Below the pieces are notes generated by a model that saw only the letters and a list, made by a program, of their open reading frames with translations, ran no database searches and was not told where the DNA came from. A program made the position numbers and the translations under genes. A stretch of DNA of 64,000 nt from Balanoglossus misakiensis (Eukaryota > Hemichordata): assembly GCA_040954595.2 (NCBI GenBank), contig CM082579.2:15500001-15564000 (forward strand). The letters are read 5' to 3'. The number at the start of each line of letters is the position of its first letter. The first letter of the stretch is position 1. This document shows positions 13,301 to 24,860 of the stretch, piece after piece.

Positions 13301-13356
13301 TATACAAACACGGCATCGTTTTCCCGTTCGAACCACCAACGGCGCGCTCTAGGCAT
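4316..13356 (-). CDS. Gene A: ParB/Srx-like domain fused to a degenerate DNA-methyltransferase-like domain
   Basis: Ten exons on the minus strand: 13171-13356, 12027-12316, 11224-11393, 10781-10953, 10131-10337, 9464-9553, 8366-8989, 7783-7975, 7044-7265 and 4316-4446. All phases agree and give 761 aa. One donor is GC (AG|GCAAGT, after exon 6). The start at 13356 is the first ATG of the open exon (MPRARRWW). Residues about 139-148 are acidic, and 164-173 are a basic nuclear-localisation-like run (RKKKSRKRKR). Residues about 217-342 look like a ParB/sulfiredoxin-type domain (QPLAVVL, then Y-EVIGGQHSYLAV at about 279-291, then VVYADLNEEQ). The C-terminal part has the order of a beta-class DNA methyltransferase. 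LTLIDMPK (about 573-580) stands where the (D/S)PPY motif would be. A late SAM-binding-like segment GEWVLHVSDSER-ATGLLAAVEAGRHC (about 706-732) lacks the usual DPFxGxG. The catalytic motifs are degenerate, so the protein is more likely a DNA-binding or regulatory pseudo-methyltransferase than an active enzyme. Role in the transposon: inferred. Confidence 0.82.
4447..7043. other. Long last intron of gene A with interspersed repeats
   Basis: This 2.6-kb intron separates the two halves of the SAM-binding-like motif of gene A. It holds a degenerate repeat at 5040-5400 (three loose units with 'ccaatcaattgga' and 'caaatttcacc' words) and a second repeat family at about 6300-6772. Minus-strand frames at 5402-5857 and 6077-6313 look fortuitous. 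Confidence 0.55.
6540..6772 (+). repeat. Interspersed repeat ending in a hairpin
   Basis: The text 'ggttgaaatcggttcagcgg', a (CA)-rich tract and a terminal palindrome (TTAGCTCACGTGA-ttt-TCACGTGAGCTAA, 6744-6772) make up the tail of an interspersed element. A diverged partial copy of its first part lies at about 6300-6365. A hairpin next to a CTAA end is reminiscent of Helitron 3' ends, but the usual spacing is absent, so no family is assigned. Confidence 0.5.
11771..11972. repeat. Fold-back MITE
   Basis: Near-perfect inverted arms of about 90 bp (11771-11861 and 11880-11972) surround a loop of about 18 bases. They start TATAGGGATAAACTGTG and include 'cgccatcttgg'. The element sits in the intron between exons 3 and 2 of gene A. 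TA at both ends is compatible with a Tc1/mariner-type insertion. Confidence 0.8.
12995..13062. repeat. Hairpin in intron 1 of gene A
   Basis: Inverted arms CACAGTCGCCTGGGAGTTGG...TCGTA and TACGATCCAACTCCCAG...CGACTGTG flank a short loop. This is a small fold-back sequence, perhaps a MITE fragment. Confidence 0.65.
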
Positions 13357-16029
13357 TTTGGACAGGCAATCACTGAGCTCTTGTCGTGTTCTAAATTCAT
13401 ACTGTACAAGTTCAAGTTTATATACACCAACAAGAAGCCCATGTCGCCGACGAGGCTGGCGACGCTTTGCATAATTAAGTCAATCCGCATTGACATTTCA
13501 CCTCCCAGGGAATATTTGCATTTTAAAGGTCATGGGGTCAGCCGTGGCACACACCTGTACACGTACATAGGATCTGGGAGTACATGTATTTGTGACTGCA
13601 AAAGTACTAATAATCGATATAGGCCTATACATTAAATAAATGTTTTAGATGTGATGGACAATATTTGCTGGTGTAATTAACACTCCTCCACTCTTCAACG
13701 GGGAAATCAGTAAATCAAAATGTATTCAACTGTATGATGCACCATATAGGGTATGACCGTAATTGTGAACCCGAACATAGAAAGACAAGTCTCTTTATAC
13801 AGTGTGGCAACAGCTACGTGCCCTCACCGTCCCTCCGAACGCCGGCCGAAGCCTATACTAGTACTTAGTAAACTCTTTTTATTTCAACAGAAGGAGTTTG
13901 TTTTCCGTAGGTTCGTGTTGCGAAAAATAGGCCAAAGGCAGCTCTTGCTGGCGAGAATGAGAAATAAATGTGTTCCCGGTCACCCTAAAACTTTTTTTCT
14001 TGGGAGTTAGCTCTGCGTACAGGTCTGTGTGTTTCCGGCGTTACACGGTTACCGGTTGAGATAGACATATTGCATGCAGGCTTAGGCCCAGGCCTACAGC
14101 GAGTTTATTTCCATGGATAGGCCTAAACACAAAGGTTTTAGAAAGCGAGCGATTCGGACGTTATAAGAAGTAAATCACATCATATTTGGACTTGTTTAGG
14201 AGTAAGAAGTAGACAGGGAAAGGATTTTCCCCCCGCAAACATCGAATTTCGGCTGAAAAGCTGCGGTCCGGACGCACCAGTTTTGTCTATGGAGCCGTGC
14301 AGGGCCGTGGTGGAGGCCGTGTAACGCCGGGAGCACACACACAGACCTGTACGCAGGGTAACTCGGGAGTGAGCTTTAATAAATGGGGTGAAAATCGGGT
14401 GTGATTTCAGATTGAGATCCAGGTTTAATGACACTTGTTTTTAATCGTTTATTTCTCCTTATATTTCATGTTTTCCCCCAACACAATATATATTTTCTGT
14501 TAGCTTTATAGGCCTACTTAATTTTCGGTTCTCTTTCTGTTTTGCGAAAATGCACAATTGTCAGTATGTTTACTCAAAGAATTGTAAATAAAAAGACAGT
14601 GCCTCCAGGTGATCGACACCTGGATATATTGGAGAAAATAACTTACCATGGAATTTTGATATTCACTTATTCACTTTTGTTTTCGAACAATGAGACTTTT
14701 GAATTGCCAACTGTCAATTTTTTGCATAAAAACGATCATAAATAGTACTTACTCACTGTGTTGTTATGTTTTAATGAAGTAGTATAATACTTGAGACTTG
14801 AGAACAAGCCATTTTAATCTAGAACGTTGTGCACGTTCATAAATCGGGGGAGAATCGGGGAAAAACGACACCATTACTGACAGAGTACAATATTGATTTG
14901 TTATACAGCAAACACGGGGCTGTTAATCCCCGACACTGATAACTTCTCGAAATGACACTAATCCCGTTAAGTACACACTTAGCCCGTTAAGTACTAGTAT
15001 ACACTTCTGAAAACCCATTTTTATCTTATTTTCTCACTCCTACAGTAACATGTTTTAGTAATTGTACATTTGGGGGTGTTTCATTGCTCTGTGCCCGGTA
15101 AATTAGTCTATGCCACGGAGCATGATGATCGGGTCCTGATGGAAGCCATAGTTGACAATCATGCTGGAAGTCGCTTGACAAAGTATGCCTGTCAAACTTC
15201 CTGTTTTTGCTGCTAGCCTAACTTTCGAAAACTCAGATTTGCATATCTTGACGTTATCCCCTGGGCTCCTGTGAATCGGTTACCAAACTTCAACACTAAT
15301 CCGGTGACAATTAATCAGAAACGTTGGCTTCTCCAGATTTCTGGTAGGAAGCTACGGGGATGACAGTAGGAATAGTTTTGGTTTTAGTCCCAGCTTAGCT
15401 ACTCGCTTCAGAGGGATGAAATGGTTCGATATGAACGGCACTGTCCGCAGACAAAGCAGCGAAATGGGTTTTTCTCGCTTGACACTTTTATTTATACCAC
15501 ACTGTAATACGGAATGATCTGCAAGAAGTTTAAATGAAATGTTAGAATACAGAATACACGATAGGGAAAGTACGGTACAAAAAACAGACTCTTACTTAGG
15601 CCTACCCCCACCCCCCTCAGGAGTTTACCACTGCCAGTACCATGCATAACCAGCTGGTACGCGCATGGTGTGAATAGGTGTGAATATTGGGACCAGGGTA
15701 CCCCCCCCCCCCCCGGCCTCATCATGTACTGGAGGTGTGAATCGGGACCCCTCGAAATAAACAGTTTGTATATAGTCTCGGGCCCAGGTGTTTCTAGACT
15801 AAACCTCGCAGGCACCTCCAGGACTAAACCAATGATGGTTATCTCAGGTGTTTGGAGCGAGTGTGCCCATACGTATAAATGACAAATTTGTACAATTATT
15901 TGCCCATTCTTTAACTCGTTTCATGGTTTCATTTAGTTCGTTACTCATAGGAAAGTGATATTATTCACTAGATCTTTAGAATGAGACGTACATATACATT
16001 TGGGTTGCCGATTGGCTACACCTACCCCC

Positions 16030-16060
<31 letters not shown>

Positions 16061-18049
16061 ATCTGGAACGGTCGAATCAGCTTCCGGCGGAAGGAAGCAA
16101 AATCTGTCTTTGCTGAAGGCGAAGGTTACTCCCGGCTGTTCACGGTCATACGTCAACATCGCTACGCAAACGCTCACGCTCGCCATCGTTTACGATCGCA
16201 TTTAACAGATATTCCTTGCATACCTACATTTAGTTCTTGTCTATCGTATTAATCGTCGTCGTCCGTCTGTCATCGTTTTTCTAGAAGGTTTTTGAGAGTT
16301 TTTTAAAGGCCAAAGACTTCGGAGCACTGCAGTGAAGGAGGTAAGTTGAGTTTTCAGTGTGTACACAATGTTTGTTACTTTCGCTCGGGCGAACCAGTTC
16401 TAACTCTTGTGTATGTCTGAATTTGCCATGTTTCTGTAAGTGGGACCAGTTCAGAGTACACCCGAACAAGATGGATTCAGTTATTTTGTCGATGATTTTG
16501 TTTTCTTTTCTTTTTAGTCACTTGTCTAATAACTCTTTTCACTTTGAGCGTCCAGTTTTCACACTTGACTGAAAGTAGGGAGTTCAGAATCCAATATGGC
16601 GGCTACACGAACTGCCGTACACAGTAAAATATTCCGTAGTTCTAAAATGACAATTTCTCGCTCTGACAACTTGGCAAAGTAGCTCATTGAAGTTATTTTC
16701 TATAAGCTGAGTAATTTTATTCACGTAATATATAGCATGCTGTGTTTTGTCTCCCTCGGGGAAACTTCCACTTGCACACAATCGTGGACGAGAGCCAATA
16801 GGTACTAAGCTTTGAAAGTAGTTTCAAATGATAGCCAATGAGATTAGCTGTAATATGGTATTTTGAGCAATATTGACAGTTTTTGACCAAAATTCCATTA
16901 AAATTAGCGTATGCAGATGTGGATATCTGGAGAAGTAGTTGGCCGATTTTGATTTTTTTTACTTCTTTAATGAAGATGCAAAGAAATATTTCATGAAAAA
17001 AATGAGCTATCATACAGATAAAATTTTCACTGTACTCCCAACTGAAACACACCCCCTTCCAAATCCCCATGCGAACCAACTTGCTAATTGTTGTGACTTT
17101 TTTTGTAATTGTGCAAAGTTGCTGATTTGTCAACATTTTCGTTCTTTCCTTCTCGTGAAAAACTAAGTTAAACAACACCAAGTCCTTCTTTTGAAAGCTT
17201 AGATGTGAACTTTAAAAGCACAGGTTCGCACTTTCTTTTTATTTGTGTGCGACACTTATTAGCATAACAAACAGCAGGATGTGTATCACTTGTACTTGTA
17301 GTAGTTGTGTATGAAAGTCATATGCAAATTATGCTGGCACTTTCTCAAATTGTCTCCACAATTCAGAAACAAAAATGATTAAGACTTTGGCACGAAGGTG
17401 TTATGAAAGGGGGCGTGGCGCATCTGTAACATAGGCTTGTTTCTGTGTTCTAATAGTCTAGTTTACAATTTCTCAGTCTAAGTTTACTACTCTCAAATTA
17501 TAGTTTCATAGCCTACTAGTAACTTGTTTACTACTCTCAAATTATTTAAAGTAGCTGATAAAGTGTCATGTTATATTTTTTCTTTCTTTCAGTGTATTTC
17601 CTGACCTGTAGTTTCCAATGGAAAGGGTTTGGTTAAACGTTTGGCCGACTTGTCTTTTATATTTATAATCAGTGCAATTTTTATGTTTGTCAGTTTGTAA
17701 TTCTACAAATTTTTGAGATACATATATTGTTTCCTCAACATCCCACAATACTTTTGTAAAAGTCATTTACTCTGTCAGTGTTTTAGTCTTCTCTATTGTG
17801 TTTTCTTAATATTGATGTAATAGTGGTATCACTAACTTTTAATCTGTGACTATATATACTGACATCAGTTAAGTCTAACTGTTATTAATTGAATATTAAT
17901 ATTTTATCCTAATTTTGCTTGGACTAATACATTGTTTACACTTTTTATAATCCTAACCAGAGATTGCGTTTTTATTTTTTTATAAACCTAATCTTAGATA
18001 ATTATTTTTTGTGCTTTTCCATAATAAAAGTGTTGCTTTTTTTCCTGAT
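13357..18049. other. Divergent intergenic region between genes A and B
   Basis: This 4.7-kb gap between the start codons of gene A (minus) and gene B (plus) should hold both promoters. It contains a hairpin MITE (14008-14361), C-runs at about 15700 and 16025, and CpG-containing stretches. A candidate 5' UTR exon of gene B ends at 16340 with a good donor (GAAGGAG|GTAAGT), and possible acceptors lie at about 17998 and 18030. Other short frames here (for example 13753-14010, 15492-15815) show no protein-like composition. Confidence 0.5.
14008..14361. repeat. Hairpin MITE, copy 1 (MULE-like, 9-bp target duplication)
   Basis: Inverted ends TAGCTCTGCGTACAGGTCTG and (reverse complement) TTACCCTGCGTACAGGTCTG bound a 354-bp element. 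The flanks CTTGGGAGT (13999-14007) and CTCGGGAGT (14362-14370) match at 8 of 9 bases, as expected of a 9-bp target duplication. Related copies lie at 38264-38352 and 39286-39369, and the same ends occur on the fold-back element at 27831-30918. Confidence 0.75.
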
Positions 18050-21000
18050 ATGGATAATTCTGATAATCTAACTGTTGATCATTTCATGGAATGCACATTT
18101 ATAGAGCAGGAGAAATTTCTAGGCCACAGAGGGATACGAGCAGATGATAAACAGGAGCAGCTGGCTGAAAACGAAGAAAAATGTACAGATGAAGAGTCAG
18201 ACGTCAGAACAGACTGTTGGAGTTCCACGAGCGATTGCGGAACTGGTACCAGCATAGCCAGTTTTTGCCCAGGTCACCAAAACATTGTCAACTCGGACAG
18301 CATTCCTGAATGCTCCCGTCCTGCCTCCTTGGTCGCAGCCACTCTTTCTACTGCAAGCAGTTACACAACAACAACAATAGCAACACATGCATTCTCAAGT
18401 GATGAGCCTGGCGAGCACAGTTCTGCAGATGGTGTCGTTGCCGAGGAGATGGATAATGACAGTGACGTGTCGCCTCCAAGAAAAAGATATCGTCGTTGCA
18501 GTCGCCGAATTTCCCAGCCATTGCGCAATTATACAACTGTTTACAATATTCGTTGTTGTGACTCGAAATGCCTTCACTCATTCTCACCAAGCGAGCTGCG
18601 TGAAGAGGAGATGATGTTTAAAGACCTTGACAATGAGTCGAGACAAAAACAGTTTATTATTGACACTCTCCGCCAGTTTTCTTCATTCACCTACTCAAAG
18701 AACAGAAGAAAGGCCATTGTCACGGACCTCAAAGTGCTTGGTAAGAAAACATGTGAACAAGCATGGCGTGAAATCTATAATGTTAGTGAGAAAAGATACG
18801 AAGATTGTGTCAGACTTTTCCGTGACGGCAAGGTGAACATTGTACATGGCAACACACATATGAAAAGGTCAGCAGCCAAAACTGAGAGAGCCTTGTCGTG
18901 GATGCGGTTTTTATTTGAGCGAATCGGTGATTGGATGCCTCATAAGACTCAGGTAGGTTATTTCAAATCCTTATTTTAATTGAAGTTTCAAAGCTTCAAC
19001 TCATGTCTGACAAACTTTGCACCAGTAACAAGGTGTGCCACATCTTTTTGAAAGTGTGAATGAACTGTGTAATACAGATGGAATACAGAAATAATCTTTA
19101 CCAGATATAATCAACCGATTGAATTGACCAATTTTAATAGCTGTGATTTGAGAATTGTAGGGCCTTTGTGATCAGTTTAGGACCAACATCTGCGGTACTG
19201 TTTGTTTGTGTGCGAGTCCCTTCACTATAAAAACATGAGAACCACCTCATGTGTCAAGTCATGTTGTATTCATAGGGTGATGCGTCCTGGACTTGCCCTT
19301 GATATCATCCTCTGCTCATGAACAAATTTTGTGTTTATAAACAACGAGTTTGTAACTTATGTTTGTACTGTACATGTTATCATTTATCTAGGTACATTTG
19401 CCAACATCATCTTCAAAGAAACTATTCCATAAAAGAATGCTGAAAGAGTTTGAGGAAGACTTGGGTATCAAGAAGGACGACAACATTAAATATGAGTATT
19501 TCACAGAAATATGGCAGAAACACCTGCCAGAATTTGTCATTCCAAAGGTTAGTAGGAAACATTTGGAGGAAATTTGTCATCAGTTGCATATGTGTCAGGA
19601 CTAATTTTCAGATGATGCTTTTTAAAAGTTATTTCTGATTGAAGCTAGTCGATAGTTCAAGAGGGCATCAGCAGATGCTGACCAGAGGGGGGGGGGGGGT
19701 GTTTAGGGCAACTTTTGTCATTTTCAACCTAAAACATGCAACCACCAATTGGGCATACTTTCTGCTATATAGTACTTAAATTGCTTTGCTGTCCTATTTT
19801 AGAGGTAATTAGATCAGCAGTAGACCATGTGTATCAAAGAAGTTAACATTCTTGATTGTATCAATGAATAGATCAAGTGTAAATAATGTATCATTGATGT
19901 GATTTTTTTTCTGATTTTACAGCGTCAAGAATTTGTGAAATGTAGCATATGTGTTCAGCTGAAGGAGGACCTTGCTCGGGCAAGAACAGCAACGGAAAGA
20001 GAGAAGATAAAGAATTTGATTGACACACATGTGCAGCAGGTTGAGTAAGTATACAGTTTGGGGAACTAAAAAAAACTAGATTGTGTATGAAAATGTAATC
20101 GGACAAGCTTGACAATGTCTTTAGAAATATTTTTTATTCAGTTTTAATGGAGAAGTACCGGTATGCTTTCATGACGATTTGATAGAATGGACTATAATTA
20201 ACCCCTGAACATCTCTTTAATGTTACAGACCAGCTCATGAGTTTTTCTGAAATAGTTACTTTTACTAAAATGGACTGTTTTCATTACCGTAGGGTGTAAA
20301 TGCAGGTTCAACTCAATGAAAAATATGTATGTTGTGTACACAATTATAATTTCATTGTTTCTTTACAGGATTGAAAGACGGGTGTACCACAATACACAAG
20401 AACAAGCTAGAAAAGAGGCAGATGAAGTAATGTGTATAATCCAAGATGGCATGGACCAAGCAAAAACCTGTATTCCCCATCTTGTTGAGAATGACAAGTT
20501 GACTGCATGTCTTGCTCGTATAAGACTTCATCTTACTGGTAAGAAGATATTTTAGAAGGGTTGGTTGGCCATGGCATCTGTATGTTTTCTTTGGTTATGT
20601 GTACGTCAGTCAAATGCCACATCATGAGGTTTTGTTGTGCAAATGTACCCCACTGTGTTACACATGAATTATTGTCAGTCAATTATCTTTTGCTCCGTTT
20701 GTTTTTTACTGAACACATACACATTCATATTTTTACATTTTAGGAAATATCATTCACACAAATGTACCAGGGGGCAAGATAGTGCCAGCGTATTTGGATG
20801 TACTGAACTTTCCACATGACAGCAATCTGTCGATGAACCTCCTTTTGCAGACTTTGGTAGACAACAAAGTCAGACTATCAAGGAGATTGTTTGCCCAGAT
20901 GGACAATTGTTACCGAGAGAACAAGAATAGATACATGCTGTCTCTTGGACATCTTCTGGTTGAGTTGAACATATTTGACCAGGTAATAATTTATTTACTT

Positions 21001-24000
21001 CATGTACAGTTGCATGCAAACTATACCATTACTATATTGTTGGTCAATTACATTGCATATCGTTTGTCCCCATTGTTTAATTTCTGTCCATTTGGGTATG
21101 AGGAATTGCCACAGGTTGTTCACTGAGGTCAGTCATCAGGTGATTCTGCATGATTCAGTATAGTTATTTAGACAAACAGGTCACAATGTGTAACATGAAT
21201 AGAGTAAACTTATTTTCAAAAGTTAGAGCTGCTATCCTTTTAAACTTGATGTAAACTGGACTCGGGGTATGTTCATGACAGATCAAATCCTTTCAAATGA
21301 ACAAAAGGGTACTCTCACACCCCTGTTACAGTCAAAGGATCTGGCAGTTGTCACTTCTTTGATTTTTAACTTTATGTTAGTGGGTCCATCAGACCAGACA
21401 AAAAAAATCTCTGTGGTTTAACCTTGCATAAATATTAGTCCCAGACCTTAGACCAATGAATTTGCTCACCCCTGTGAACAGCTGATGTGTGTAGGAGCCC
21501 TTGTCTTACAATTGCAAAATGTTAATCATTCTTATCAGTGTATAAATTTTAATGATAGAATTTAGTTTAATATCTCATGCAGTTCGTCAAGTATATGCTG
21601 ATCATGTTTTTTTGAAATCAGTAGAAATGTACATTTCTTTCAAGTCAGATATTGTCACTTCATGATTTTGAACATGGCATTGTTTATGCTACACTATGCA
21701 TTGAATGTATATATATATTTGACATGTGTCGACCCTGCGCATAACTGTCAATCTTATGCTCCATCGATGTTGAAGTGTATTGAATACATAGTTTTGATAG
21801 ATACGTAAACATACCCCTTAAAACTGATTGAATGAGTTCTTTTGTGTTCTGTTGCAGGTTGACTTCCACTTCCTACCAGTTGGACACACACATGAAGATA
21901 TTGATCAACTGTTCTCATGCATTAGTAAACTACTCCGGAAGACAAATGTGTATACTATGGCAGGTGAGACAGTTGTCATCAACTTTCGATTAAGATTGTA
22001 TGATTATCACTTTTTGACTGATAAAATCAGCTACTTTATAGTTCATATTCTAAATCTGCAAAAATATGCAATTAAGTAAAAAAAAACGTGTAAAAATGGT
22101 CAAAAATAAAATCTCACTACTAGGCAAATTGGTGAACAGGTACCTAAGGTTGAGACTTCATATACTTTTCTTAATTTTGTATCTTGGCAATTTTCTTCAC
22201 ATATGGTAAAGAATCCACTCTGAATTGGCTTGCCAAATTGCTTTGAAATTTGGATGACAGACAGATTTGTCTATAATTGGTTAAAAAACTACAATCACAA
22301 AACAGGAAGTGTTGTGTTCTGAATATAACTCTGGTGTTCTCAGCACAGAATGACAGACAAGTAATCATTTTAGTGTCATTAGAACTCTCATTCTAAGCGT
22401 GTAGAATCTGAGATACAGTAGGGCCAATATCTACACAATCATCATTCAGGTCAGTGTTCAAAAGTAAAATAAAAGGTTAGATCTAGAGAATAGGAGATAT
22501 GTAATAATGATATAGAGAATAGGAGATATGTTATAATGATATCACGGGCTGTTTGGTGATATGAAGGAACTGGCTTATAGTTTGGATGCCTTCAAAGCAT
22601 GGAAGACCATAGGAGAAAAAAATCCAATTAAAGTCATTCTGATATGCCTGATGCACTAGTGTAAAGCATGTTATTGGAACTGCACAATTTTACTGTTGTC
22701 CTCAAGGTAATATAATGGTACAGCCTGATCTGAAACCAGGAATATTATTACCTATTAAACACCCCTGTGATTTTTTTTGTCTGCAGATATGGAGCGGATT
22801 ATCACTGGCTGTTATAATGTACCTGTCTTCGTGAAACATGTAACTCATGTGTTTGATATTAAAAAGTGGTTGGTCCCACACATGAGCAAATATTTCAGAG
22901 GACAGTCGAAACCATTGTGTTTTCAGTTCAAGAAAGTAGATGGGCAGACCAGAATGCGTTATCGGCACTACTCTACATCTGTCTGGAGGCCAACAGTCCA
23001 GTATCAGCAGGGAACCACCACACCAATTGATGAAAGTTTGGGGCTAAAGTGCTTACAGGTATTTATATTATATGATTTATATGCATCAATATAGAAGTTT
23101 GCAGTGCCCTGAAGACGTAACATGAAAAGGGGGACCATGCAATATTAGTACTGAGCCGATTTGACATTTTTAAACTTATTTTAATGAGATCGACTTCTGT
23201 CATATCATGAGAGCAATTGGGCAATTTTGAATCAAAATATTTCCACCAGTTACAATTTACAAAAATCCTTTTGCCTGAACTGAAAATATTTTAAAATTGT
23301 AGTACTGATCAATGTACATGCTGTTTATCTCATAGAGTGTGCCAGATATCAATGACGTTCCAGATTTTGTACAGCCATGCATAGAAAAAATGGACCCTGT
23401 GAAGCTAAAGAAGGATATCCCAGACAGTTATGAATGGAGAATACCCAGGGATGCTGACAGAGAGTGCCTGAGGGACTTTGTGGAAAATGTTGAAATATAT
23501 GAACAGGTGTGTTATACTTCAGACATAAAAGGCATACTGGATATGACAGTTATTTTCAGAACACATATTGCAGAGAAAGAACATGCAATATAACATTCCT
23601 TTTGAAAAGCATAATTCCTTTGAGTGGTGAATTAACTATAAACTTGCAATTTTTCTTAGTCTTTGCGGACAGCGTCAGGGGGACTGGGCTCTGTCCAGTC
23701 CTGGGGGGGGGGGGAGGGTATGGTCAATCTGCCCATCTATCTGTCAGTACATGTGTCCGCCGCAAAGAACATGATAAATTTGAAGACATGGCTTGTTGCA
23801 GATAAGCGTTTTCCTAACTGCTCGAGTTTTTCTTTCGTGGATAATTATTATTATATATTATGCACTCTGATTCACTTGTAGGTTCCACCAAACAGACCAA
23901 CAACATGGTTTTTCCATGATCTGATTGAAGCAGCAGACCAAAGAAGGCAAAAGGAAACAGAACAGACACTACCAAGCCACCTTGAAGTGATCAGGACAAG

Positions 24001-24860
24001 AATTGAAAGAGAGTGTGATGATGTAAGTAGCATTTTAATTGTAACTATCACTGGTTCAAGACAGAATTACACTAATGATAAATAGTGTTCTGAAAATGTA
24101 CATGTGGATATATAGTGAATCAACATTCAACCACACACAACTTCCATCCCACTTGCAGAAACACACAAGTGAAAAATTCAAAAATTCAACTTGCGAAAAT
24201 AAAATGTTTTACATTAATTAATGGGAAAAAGGCAGGGAGAGAGAGACTTTGTCCCTTTAATGTGGGCAGCACGTACTTAGTATATTGGCAAAGTAAAATT
24301 ATTCCTGTCGACGGCAAAGGAGTAGATGTCTGTACATGCCAAAATTAGGCTCAGCTAGACTGAACTTGCCCTGGGTTTGGAGTTTGCCTGAAAAAAATTC
24401 AATTCTCTTTTAGACTATCAGCCATTTCAACTAGAAAAGCTAAATTAAAGGGTAACTTCACCTTTAAAGGGGACTATTTTTCATGACAGGCTTGATCATG
24501 ATTTTTTTCTTTATTGTTAATAGCAAAGCCATTTTGGAAAGAAAAATTATGAAAAGTGAAAACTCAATGTGATAAATAAAGTGTTAAATCTTATCAATCT
24601 TATAAAAAAAGACCTCTAAAAGTATTTTATTCTTTTTTTTTTCTTTTTAATAGGTCATTATTGGAAGGACACCACGACCAATTAGTAGGGCAACAAATGA
24701 CCAAGGAGATTGTAACAATAGGAATGGATTGGATACCAATGCAGTCTTGAATGTTGACAACTTTGAAACGTTACAGGAAGATATGTTTGTGGCTGTGTAC
24801 ATACACTATACCAAATGGCTAATTTGCCTCCCTTTGCCAGGGTGGGTAAAGTGCGGTTAA
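18050..24860 (+). CDS. Gene B: DDE/RNase H-fold-like transposase-related protein
   Basis: Ten exons: 18050-18952, 19392-19547, 19923-20044, 20369-20538, 20744-20982, 21858-21963, 22787-23058, 23336-23506, 23882-24022 and 24654-24860. All are GT-AG with consistent phases, giving 828 aa as modelled. ATG 18050 (MDNSDNLTVDHF) is the first in-frame ATG. The N-terminal 170 residues are acidic and serine-rich, followed by a basic run PRKRYRRCSRR. A Cys-containing helical region (FVKCSICVQLKEDLARART) precedes the core. The core has IIQDGMDQAKT (Asp at about 420 and 423), QMDNCYRENKNRYML (Asp about 504) and VGHTHEDIDQLFS (about 539-549). These are spaced like the acidic triad of an RNase H-fold transposase or integrase, and the pattern is shared by a large family of unnamed invertebrate proteins. 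The final exon runs into the 576-bp tandem array, so the last 15 residues may not be native. A better C-terminal exon may lie at 43014-43267. Active recombinase or domesticated helper: undecided. Confidence 0.8.

Noticed and set aside
18197-18614. Several 60-80 aa frames over gene B exon 1
   Set aside because: They are shadows of the 301-codon exon in other frames and strands.
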